Shown here in pieces: positions 1 to 7,200 of a stretch of 11,829 nucleotides of DNA (positions within the stretch are counted from its first letter, which is position 1; every line of letters starts with the position of its first letter). The notes beneath the pieces are model-generated. The model ran no database searches and was not told the DNA's origin. It saw nothing but the letters and a program-made list of their open reading frames with translations. The translations under genes and the position numbers were made by a program. The DNA is from an uncultured Verrucomicrobiota bacterium. GTDB lineage: Bacteria; Verrucomicrobiota; Verrucomicrobiia; Limisphaerales; UBA1096. The stretch covers positions 1 to 11,829 of the forward strand of contig CAJWPV010000012.1 of the NCBI GenBank assembly GCA_913045395.1, written 5' to 3'.

Positions 1-26
1 GCAAGCCGCCTTCCGCTTGGCTACGA

Positions 27-1187
27 TCAGTAGACGTCCCTGAGGTAGCGTTTTTCAGTCTGGAGCTGCTTGACCCATACCTCGGCGTCCTCGCGGGATT
101 TGCCGCCCTCCTTCTCGGCAATGGAGATCAGCGCCTCATGAACGTCCTTGGCCATGCGCGAGACATCGCCGCAAACATAAAACACCGCGCCGTCGCTGAG
201 CCATGAGTATAACTCGGCACTATGCTCAAGCATGAGGTGCTGCACGTACACCTTCTCCGCCTGGTCGCGTGAGAAGGCGAGGTCGATGCGCGAGAGCCTG
301 CCCTCAGCAAGATAGCGATCCCACTCATCGCCATAAAGGTAGTCAGTCGCCCGGTGTTGGTCGCCGAAGAAGAGCCAGCTTTTGCCGGTCGCGCCAATCG
401 CGGCGCGCTCCTCGACGAACGCCCGGAACGGCGCAATGCCGGTGCCGGGGCCAACCATGATGATTGGAGTGGCGCCCTCCTCCGGTAGCTTGAAGTTTTT
501 ATCGTGATGCAGGAACACCGGCATGGTGCCGCCCTCGTTCACGCGGTCGGCGATGTAGGTGGAACAGACGCCCTCGCGATCGCGGCCATGGCTGTGATAG
601 CGCACCACAGCGACGGTCAGGTGTACCTCGCCGGGATGTGCCTTTGGACTCGAGGCGATGGAGTACAGGCGCGGCAGCAGTTTCCTGAGCGTGCCGCAAA
701 AGCCCGACGCCGCCAACCCCGGCACGGGGAAGTCGGCGATCATGTCGATGACCCCCCGCCGCCTAAGGTAGTCGTCGAGCGCCGCCTTGTTCTCGGGATT
801 GAGCAGCGTCTCTATTTTCTCCGACTGCGCGAAGGCGTTGTATTTCTTGAGGACATTCTTGGTGACGCCCGTGATGTTAAGGTCGGTCGCAAACACCTCG
901 CCGAGCGGCTTGGTCGAGCCGCTCTTGAGTTCCACCGTTTCGCTGGCGTCAAAACCGCCCACCTCGATGATCTGCCCGACAACCTCGGGCGAATTGGTCG
1001 GCACAATGGCCAGCGAATCGCCCGGAAGATATTCTAACCCGGAACTGGCCAGGCACAACTCAAGATGGAGCGTCTCCTTGGCCGAGCCCTCCTTGTTGAG
1101 CAGCACGCGTCGCTTGAGCGTGGAGGGGAACGGATTTTTTTTGTCGTAAACCACGCCAGCGGAACGGTTCGTATTCTCGTCGGTCAT
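27..1187 (-). CDS. CysJ-like NADPH:FAD reductase (sulfite reductase flavoprotein, flavodoxin domain absent)
   Basis: A 386-residue diflavin-reductase module: FAD-binding and NADPH-binding domains of the sulfite reductase flavoprotein/cytochrome P450 reductase family. Seen in order: FAD site RLYSIAS (173-179), GVCST (206-210), pyridine-nucleotide loop GPGTGIAPFR (246-255), FFGDQHRATDYLY (273-285), an SRD...KVYVQ stretch (306-316) that resembles the NADPH 2'-phosphate site of CysJ, YVCGD (337-341), and a C-terminal Tyr that would stack on FAD. E. coli CysJ is about 600 residues and starts with an FMN flavodoxin domain; that domain is missing here and no flavodoxin is encoded upstream. The protein would pass electrons from NADPH to a separate FMN protein, ferredoxin or a sulfite reductase haemoprotein; no partner is visible. 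ATG start at 1187 has no Shine-Dalgarno match. It is the last gene of a likely three-gene minus-strand operon. Cytoplasmic. The family is clear, the physiological acceptor is not. Confidence 0.9.
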   Translation of the reverse strand: MTDENTNRSAGVVYDKKNPFPSTLKRRVLLNKEGSAKETLHLELCLASSGLEYLPGDSLAIVPTNSPEVVGQIIEVGGFDASETVELKSGSTKPLGEVFATDLNITGVTKNVLKKYNAFAQSEKIETLLNPENKAALDDYLRRRGVIDMIADFPVPGLAASGFCGTLRKLLPRLYSIASSPKAHPGEVHLTVAVVRYHSHGRDREGVCSTYIADRVNEGGTMPVFLHHDKNFKLPEEGATPIIMVGPGTGIAPFRAFVEERAAIGATGKSWLFFGDQHRATDYLYGDEWDRYLAEGRLSRIDLAFSRDQAEKVYVQHLMLEHSAELYSWLSDGAVFYVCGDVSRMAKDVHEALISIAEKEGGKSREDAEVWVKQLQTEKRYLRDVY

Positions 1188-1250
1188 TACAAACTAAACG
1201 GGATTCTGTGGTGAACAGCCCCGCGAAATCAAGTTCAACAGTGCGCTTAG

Positions 1251-1275
1251 CGAGGCGGCGGCTCAAACCGCCTCG
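1251..1275 (-). other. 8-bp hairpin across the stop of the Gfo/Idh/MocA gene
   Basis: CGAGGCGG and CCGCCTCG form a perfect 8-bp stem around a 9-nt loop that contains the stop codon of the upstream gene. No T-run follows on the minus strand, so it is not a classical intrinsic terminator. It could stabilise mRNA ends or dampen expression of the downstream flavoprotein gene. Part of the arms is coding, so chance is possible. Confidence 0.35.
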
Positions 1276-2282
1276 AGTCGACTACTACGAATGCTCCGAG
1301 CGACTGCATCGGTGAACTCCATGTAGTGCACTCCATCGGCAAACGTCGTGTGTGTCACGCTGCGTTCACCCCGGATGGCAGCGACGAAATCAGACTCGAC
1401 CTGCCACTCGCCTCGTTCCCCGTCGGCGATGGAAATTTCGGTGAGTTGGTCGTCTCCTTTGCGGCCGCCAAATAGCCGGTCGCTGGTCAGCCGCAGCGTC
1501 CCCTCGCTGCCGAACAGATAAATCGCGTCGTCCTGAAGCAACGCGGTGACGGCTGATTGCTGCAGATGCAGTTGCGCGCCGCACTCGAGGTTGGCGACGA
1601 CATCGAGATGCTCCGGCACCACGACCGGTTGAGGCTCGCCGCTCTCATCAAGTCGCTGCCTAGTGAAGGTTTTCGCCCGAGCCATCACGTTTGTTGCGCG
1701 GCCCACCCAGCGCACGACGGCCTCGTAGTAGATGCCCATCGCCAGCGTGTTGTTGCCGCTCAGTTGGGTGTTCTGCCGCCAGTGCATCGGCGACTCGCCG
1801 TCGAGGAAATCGCCGCGAACGCGGCTCTCCACCGCAAGCAGTTGACCGAGGAAGCCTTCGGCGATGAACCGCTGAATGATCGCATCGGCAAACAGCGTGA
1901 TCGGCGACGGCACGACCTGGGCAACCAGCCCAGGCTTGGCCAAGCTGGCGTCGAGCATGCACCTTGCCTCCGCGGCGTTCATCGCCATGCGCGCCTCGGT
2001 GAGCACGTGTTTGCCGACGCCGATTGCAGCCAGTGTCACCGGACAATGCAGATACGGCCAGGTGCCGATGACAATGGCGTTCGTGTCCGGATCGACGACC
2101 GCCTGCTTCCAGTGCCCGTATGTTTTCGGGATGCCGAAGCGCTTGGCCACGGCGGACGACGACGACTCACCACGGTTGGCCACGCCGACGATTTCCACCC
2201 CATTGATCGCCTGTAGCAGCGGAATGTGCTTGGTCGTTGTGTTGGCTCCCGCGCCGACAATCCCCACCCGCACGTCACTCAT
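1263..2282 (-). CDS. Gfo/Idh/MocA-family protein with altered active-site motifs
   Basis: A 339-residue protein with the N-terminal Rossmann fold of the Gfo/Idh/MocA oxidoreductases: GIVGAGA (7-13) is the dinucleotide loop, followed by the family's beta-alpha pattern up to KHVLTEARMAM (91-101). Family members usually have EKP here, with the Lys catalytic; this one reads EAR (96-98). The second motif, usually near D-x-G-x-H-x-x-D, reads AMGIYYEAV (181-189), so the expected Asp, His and Asp are also changed. The C-terminal alpha/beta domain, including FGSEGTLRL (257-265), and total length are normal. NAD(P) binding is likely retained; classical sugar dehydrogenase chemistry is doubtful. It could bind ligand, catalyse a different reaction, or belong to a divergent subfamily with its own active site. 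ATG start at 2282, no Shine-Dalgarno. It lies 41 bases after the lipoprotein gene and 75 before the flavoprotein gene. Substrate unknown. Confidence 0.88.
   Translation of the reverse strand: MSDVRVGIVGAGANTTTKHIPLLQAINGVEIVGVANRGESSSSAVAKRFGIPKTYGHWKQAVVDPDTNAIVIGTWPYLHCPVTLAAIGVGKHVLTEARMAMNAAEARCMLDASLAKPGLVAQVVPSPITLFADAIIQRFIAEGFLGQLLAVESRVRGDFLDGESPMHWRQNTQLSGNNTLAMGIYYEAVVRWVGRATNVMARAKTFTRQRLDESGEPQPVVVPEHLDVVANLECGAQLHLQQSAVTALLQDDAIYLFGSEGTLRLTSDRLFGGRKGDDQLTEISIADGERGEWQVESDFVAAIRGERSVTHTTFADGVHYMEFTDAVARSIRSSRLEAV
1934..1945. repeat. Exemplar of a dispersed palindromic word, GCTTGGCCAAGC
   Basis: A perfect 12-bp palindrome inside the Gfo/Idh/MocA gene and the fullest copy of a word scattered through the window. 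The core octamer TTGGCCAA also occurs at 4193-4200, 6621-6628, 6810-6817 and 11301-11308. The half-form CTTGGC or its complement GCCAAG occurs about 39 times by hand count, for example at 16, 147, 1077, 2142, 3002, 3085, 4184, 4296, 6129, 6162, 6516, 8152, 8322, 8458, 8464, 9666, 11199 and 11676. Copies lie both in reading frames and between genes. Function unknown. Confidence 0.6.
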
Positions 2283-2323
2283 CGTCAGATCGGTAGTCGG
2301 TGTATTTGTTGTGGCCGGAACGG

Positions 2324-2944
2324 TTACTTTTTCTCGCTGGCATGCCGACGAAGGATCGCGATAATCGTGTCATCCCTTGCATAGTCGAGAGCGGTCCTGC
2401 CGTTTTTGTCCTTGTGCGCGATGTCCGCGCCCTTGCTGAGAAGCTGGCTGACCAGTTCGGGGCGCCGCGTTCGCACCGCCCAAAAGAGAGGCGTCTTATT
2501 GGAGTTGTCGGCAAGATTCGGGTTCGCGCCACGGGCGAGCAGGTGGGACACGACGGCGTGTTTCTGGCTGCGCACGGCCCACAGCAGCGGCGTCTTGCCG
2601 CTCTTGTCCTGTGAGTTGACCTTGATGTCGTTGGCTAGGTGGTATTTCACGGCATCGACGTCGCCGGCGCCGGCGCTGCGGAAGATATCTTTTTTGGGTG
2701 TCGTATCTTCCGGCTCCGGCTCGAGAGTCACAGCGGCCAGCGGCTTGGGAGCTGGATCAACGGCCGGCTCCGGCTTGAGCGTCACCGCCGCCACCGGCTT
2801 GGGAGGAGGAGCCAGCACAACCGATGATGGCTTCCCGTTCTCGGCGGGGAGCCCGGAGGTGGTGTCCTGTTCCGGGGCTTGAGAGCCACAGCCAGCTAAG
2901 CCAAGTACCAGCAGCAGATTCAGGCAAGAAAAGTGTTCTTTCAT
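2324..2944 (-). CDS. Ankyrin-repeat lipoprotein
   Basis: A 206-residue predicted lipoprotein. The N-terminus has a short charged stretch (MKEH), a hydrophobic core and lipobox LAGC (16-19), so Cys19 should be lipidated after signal peptidase II cleavage. Residue +2 is Gly, with no Asp inner-membrane retention signal, so outer-membrane sorting is plausible. A Pro/Glu/Lys-rich linker (about 30-86) contains a duplicated 13-residue unit. The C-terminal half (about 87-201) is ankyrin repeats: a degenerate first, then two full units with GKTPLLWAV (116-124) and NKTPLFWAV (149-157), and a last with GRTALDYA (182-189). The repeats should act as a periplasmic or surface protein-binding platform; the partner cannot be told. 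ATG start at 2944; upstream GGGG is at best a weak ribosome-binding site. First gene of the likely minus-strand operon, divergent from the aldolase gene. Confidence 0.85.
   Translation of the reverse strand: MKEHFSCLNLLLVLGLAGCGSQAPEQDTTSGLPAENGKPSSVVLAPPPKPVAAVTLKPEPAVDPAPKPLAAVTLEPEPEDTTPKKDIFRSAGAGDVDAVKYHLANDIKVNSQDKSGKTPLLWAVRSQKHAVVSHLLARGANPNLADNSNKTPLFWAVRTRRPELVSQLLSKGADIAHKDKNGRTALDYARDDTIIAILRRHASEKK
2711..2803 (-). repeat. Duplicated 39-bp unit in the lipoprotein linker
   Basis: Bases 2711-2749 and 2765-2803 match at 34 of 39 positions by eye, with a 54-bp period. They encode two copies of PKP(V/L)AAVTL(K/E)PEP, residues 48-60 and 66-78. This is an in-frame tandem duplication that lengthens the spacer between lipid anchor and ankyrin domain; its copy number may vary between strains. 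Confidence 0.8.
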
Positions 2945-3047
2945 GAACCCCGTTTTTGCGGAGGTTGGCTTGTTCTGTCAAGGCCGGCTTGTTTTTTACG
3001 GCTTGGCCAGGCTGGAAAACCGGCGGGAAACACGTTTTTCTGTGACC

Positions 3048-3075
3048 TTGCAAAAGAGCAGAATTCCGCTACGAT
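3048..3075 (+). promoter_or_regulatory. Candidate sigma70-type promoter for the aldolase gene
   Basis: TTGCAA (3048-3053) and TACGAT (3070-3075), spaced 16 bp, each match four of six consensus bases. They would place transcription start near 3082 and leave a leader of about 58 bases before the ATG at 3140. They lie in the 195-bp divergent gap between the lipoprotein and aldolase genes. The match is moderate and unsupported by other evidence. Confidence 0.3.
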
Positions 3076-3139
3076 TCGCCGCCCCTTGGCCTATTCGGCC
3101 TCTTTCGGTTTACTGGAGAAACCGCACCAAAAGTTAGTC

Positions 3140-4174
3140 ATGCCAATTGCAACACCGAAGCAGTACGCCGCGATACTGGACGCCGCCCAACAGGGCGACT
3201 ACGCCTACCCGGCGGTCAACATCACCTCCATCACCACGATCAATGCCGCGCTCAAGGCGTTCGCTGACGCGAAGTCCGACGGCATCATCCAGATGTCCAC
3301 CGGCGGCGGGCAGTTTGCCTCCGGCCTTAACAACAACGACCCCGTGCTCGGCTGCATTGTGCTCGCCGAGGCAGCCCACCGACTGGCCGAGCGGTATGAC
3401 ATTCTAATCGGCCTGCACACCGACCATTGCCAACCAGAGAAGGCGGCCGGCTTCCTCAAGCCGCTCATCCAGGAGACGGCTAGGCGCCGCGATAAAGGAC
3501 AAGGCAACCTGTTCCAGAGCCACATGCTCGACGCCTCCATCCTGCCGCTTGAGGAGAACATGGCCATCTCGAAAGAGTACCTCGAGTTGTGCGCCTCCAA
3601 CGAAATCATCCTCGAGGTCGAGGCCGGCGTCGTAGGCGGCGAGGAGGACGGTTCTGCCGGCACTGAGGACACTCCGGCGGAGAAACTTTACACCACCCCA
3701 GAAGACATGCTGACCGTGTACGAGAGCCTCAACGGCATTGGCCGCTACATGTTCGCCGCGACGTTTGGCAACGTGCACGGCGCTTACAAACCCGGCGCCG
3801 TCAAGCTGCGGCCAGACATCCTCAAGCAGGGCCAGGACGCTGTCATCGGCAAACACGGCGAAGCGGCGAAGTTCGACCTCGTCTTCCACGGCGGCAGCGG
3901 CTCCGCCAAGCATGAGATCAAGGAGACACTCGAGTACGGCGTGGTGAAAATGAACATCGACACTGACACGCAATACGCCTTCACTCGCCCGGTTGCGGAT
4001 CACATGATGGCCAACTACGAGGGCGTATTGAAGATCGACGGCGAGGTCGGCAACAAGAAGGCTTACGATCCGCGCTCTTACCTCAAGAAAGCCGAGCAAG
4101 CCACGGCTGATCGCCTCATCGAGGCATGCAACGACCTCGAGAGCACCGGCAAGACCATCTTCGGCACAGTCTAA
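3140..4174 (+). CDS. fbaA: Class II fructose-bisphosphate aldolase
   Basis: A 344-residue zinc-dependent aldolase that interconverts fructose 1,6-bisphosphate with dihydroxyacetone phosphate and glyceraldehyde 3-phosphate in glycolysis and gluconeogenesis. It resembles the E. coli FbaA type along its length: YPAVNITS (21-28), metal-site HTDHC (about 92-96), FQSHMLD, the Glu-rich EVEAGVVGGEEDG, FGNVHGAYKPG with a metal-binding His, FHGGSGS (phosphate binding) and the YGVVKMNIDTDTQ block. E. coli FbaA has 359 residues, so length is normal. I chose ATG 3140 because the conserved protein begins there; the frame stays open to 2933 but that extension overlaps the divergent lipoprotein gene and resembles nothing. 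No good Shine-Dalgarno: GGAG at 3115 is too far upstream. Cytoplasmic. Convergent with smc, 34 bp apart. Confidence 0.97.
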   Translation: MPIATPKQYAAILDAAQQGDYAYPAVNITSITTINAALKAFADAKSDGIIQMSTGGGQFASGLNNNDPVLGCIVLAEAAHRLAERYDILIGLHTDHCQPEKAAGFLKPLIQETARRRDKGQGNLFQSHMLDASILPLEENMAISKEYLELCASNEIILEVEAGVVGGEEDGSAGTEDTPAEKLYTTPEDMLTVYESLNGIGRYMFAATFGNVHGAYKPGAVKLRPDILKQGQDAVIGKHGEAAKFDLVFHGGSGSAKHEIKETLEYGVVKMNIDTDTQYAFTRPVADHMMANYEGVLKIDGEVGNKKAYDPRSYLKKAEQATADRLIEACNDLESTGKTIFGTV

Positions 4175-4183
4175 ACCTCCCTA

Positions 4184-4197
4184 GCCAAGCGCTTGGC
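4184..4197. terminator. 14-bp perfect palindrome between convergent fbaA and smc
   Basis: GCCAAGCGCTTGGC is a perfect palindrome in the 34-bp gap between the two stop codons. As RNA from either strand it folds into a 5-bp stem with a GCGC loop. The position suits a shared bidirectional terminator, but there is no T-run on either side. It is also two overlapping copies of the dispersed TTGGC/GCCAA word, so it may be there for that reason. Confidence 0.35.
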
Positions 4198-4208
4198 CAA
4201 ATGCCTGG

Positions 4209-7200
4209 CTACTTGCCCATCGAGATGACGTCGCTCTCGCCGCCGGGCTCCACGGCCGCTTTCGACTTAGTCGCACGCCTGCGGGAGTCGGCCGGCTTGG
4301 CCGCATGCCCCCGGGCGATGTCTTCATCCCGCTCGGTCTCCTGAAATTTCACCGAGACAATCTTGCTGATACCGTGCTCCTGCATCGTCACCCCGTACAA
4401 CGTGTCAGCCATGCTGATGGTGCGCTTGTTGTGCGTGATGATGAGAAACTGAGATTGATCGAGGAACCGCTTGAGCACACGGATGAAACGGTTGATGTTC
4501 GACTCGTCCAGCGGCGCGTCCAGTTCGTCCAGCAGGCAAAACGGGCTCGGGCTGACCTGATAAATTGAAAACAGCAGCGACACTGCAGTCATGGTCTGCT
4601 CGCCACCGGAGAGCAGAGTGATGCTCTGGAGTTTCTTGCCCGGGGGCCGTGCCACGATCTCGATGCCGCTGTTGAGCACGTCCTCCTCGTCCACCAGCAC
4701 CAGGTCCGCCTTGCCGCCCTCAAAAACCTCGGTGAACAGTTCACGGAAGTTGGCACGAATCTTCTCGAAGGTCGCGCGGAACATCTCCGTGGTCTCGGTG
4801 TTGATCTGCTCGATGATCTCAAGCAACCGTTCCTTGGCCTTGACGAGGTCGTCGTGTTGGCGGGTCAAGTGCGCGTAGCGCTCCTCGATTTCCTTGTATT
4901 CCTCGATGGCGACCAGGTTCACCGGCCCCATTCGGTCGATTCGCTCCTGCAACTCGGCGACCTTTTCCCCAACCCGCTCCCAATCGGGCTCAAGTCCCTC
5001 GGCCTCACTGTCAGTGGCAACCTCCACTTTGAGGCTACCGGAATCGTCCTCGATCACCTTGAGGCACTCGGCCTCCACTTCCTGCAAAACAATCTGGTAC
5101 TTCTCTTGAATCCGCTCGCAGAGATTCTCAGCCATCATGTTGTTCTGGGCCAGTTCCACCTCGAGTTTCGAGCGGCGTTCCTGCGAGGCGCTCAACTCCT
5201 CGCGCACGGAGCGCAGTGACACCTCGCGCTTCTCCACTTTTTGGTCGGCCTCGGCCTTTTGGGACAAAAGCCCGGTGATGATTTCGCTGGACTGTTCGCG
5301 TTCGCTGCGAACAGCCACTATGCGTTGTGTGGAGTCGGCGATGTCTTTTTCGGTCTGAGTCTTTTTATTCCCAGTCGCCTCGATGTCACTGCGGCGCTGG
5401 GCGACAAGTTGCTTGAGTTCCTCAATGCGGACGTTGAGCGGCTCGAGCTGTCTCCGGAACGACGCTAGTAACTGCTCCTCGGACGCCAGCCCGACCTTGA
5501 CCTCGGTCAGCTCCGCATTGGCGACATCTCGTCTGCCGCGCAGCCCCTCGACGACTCCGCCCACTTCGCCGACGAGTGCATTGCTGCTCTTCTCCCTTTC
5601 CTCTAATGAAACCAACTCGGCGGCCAGCTGATCTCGCTTATCGCTGCCCTCTGATTCCTGCCCGGCGAGGCTATCCAGCTCAAACTTAACGGCCTCGATC
5701 TTCTGTGAGAGCACCCGCTGCGAATTCTCCAGCGCCTTCAGCTCGCCCTCACTCGACGCGATGGAAACCTCCTGCTGCCGCAGCTCGGCCTGTTCCTGCT
5801 GCAAGCCAGCCTGCAACGCGGTTTGCTCACCCTGCAGATCCCCTTTTTCGCGGCTGAGTTCGTCGACGTTTTTGACCAGTCCCTCAAGTTCCTTTCCAAG
5901 CCCGGCAATTTCGTTTTTCCGAGCAAGCAGCGAGGCAGACGCATTGCCGTTTCCGCGCCCTCCACTGAATACGCCGTGCCGCGAGAGCAGCTCGCCGGCA
6001 CACGTTACAAAATCAAGATCGCAATGTTGCTCGCGGCCGCGCATGGCGGCGTCGAGATCGGGCACGATGACCAATCGGCCAAGCAGTCGGTCGAGCAGTG
6101 GCCGGAAGGCATCGTCGCATCCCACCTGGCCAAGCGCTGCCACGCCGCCAAATACTTCCAGCTTGGCCACGTCGATCGCCGACGGCGTGCCGCCGGAAAC
6201 CAGATCGAGCGCAACGATGTCCGCGCGCCCTTTTTTGCCTTCGCTCAGCGACGTCAGGATCGACTTGGCATCGGCCGCCTGCCGGGTGATCACCAACTGT
6301 AGATGGCGTCCCAGCGCGGCCTCAACGGCGACGACGTGTTCCTCTGGCACGCGAATCTGGTCTGCCAACAAACCCATCGCGGCCTCGGACTCGCTGATGG
6401 CTGCCTGCGCCCCGGCGCTGACGCCCTCGTTGGAGGCCTGCAACTGCTGGAGCACGTTCAGTCGCGACCGTTTTCCGGCCTGAACCCTTAGCAATTCATC
6501 CAATTCGCCTGTGAGCTTGGCTAAGAGTCCCTGCAACTCAGCCAGGCGCTGCTGGCGCTCCTCGACGGTGCCACGGTGGCTTTGGGCGGTGGTCCTGCGG
6601 CTCTTGACATCGCTGGAAAATTGGCCAAGCCGCTCGCGCAATCTCGCCTCCTCCTCCTCGAGCTGGGTTTTCTCCGATGAAAGTTTCTCGAGCCGAACAG
6701 TGTTGCCGCGCTTCTGCAAATCGATCGAGTTGATCTCGTTGCGGACGCGGGTCAGTTCCTGAGCGACGCTGAATGACTCGGACTGCGCCTGACGCAGCGC
6801 CTCCTGTCGTTGGCCAAGCTCCTCCTCGAGGGCATCGCAAGTGGCCTGCTTTTCATCAACAGCACGTCGTTTGTCGCCGACGGTGTTGTCCGCGTTGCCA
6901 AGCTTACCCTCCAACTCGGCCAACTCCTGCTCGGCCTCGCTACGACGCTGTTCGGCCTGGGCGATGTCTTCGTGCGCCTTGGCCCCCTGCTCGTCCAATT
7001 CCTGGATCCGCTCGTGGCTAAACTGGATTCGACTCTCGAGCCGCTCGAGCTCGGCTTGCAGGTTGGCGCCTTTTTCCTGAGCGTCGTTCACCTGTTTCTC
7101 GATCACGCCGCGCTGCTGCCGCGCCTGGTCGATCGACGCCTCTTCACGCTCGATCGTGCCGGTGAAATCATCCGCCCGACCCTTGAACTTACTGATGGCC

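Noticed and set aside
1..26. A gene at the left edge
   Set aside because: Only 26 bases; they contain one copy of CTTGGC but nothing that supports a gene.
504..1037. A 177-codon plus-strand frame opposite the flavoprotein gene
   Set aside because: A shadow of a gene with conserved motifs throughout; no recognisable domain.
1251..1275. A classical rho-independent terminator after the Gfo/Idh/MocA gene
   Set aside because: The stem is good but no T-run follows, so it is kept only as a hairpin.
2933..3139. N-terminal extension of the aldolase frame
   Set aside because: It would add 69 residues unlike any aldolase, overlap the divergent lipoprotein gene and remove the control region; ATG 3140 gives the normal family length.
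3404..4099. A 231-codon minus-strand frame opposite the aldolase gene
   Set aside because: A shadow of fbaA, whose catalytic motifs cover the same bases.
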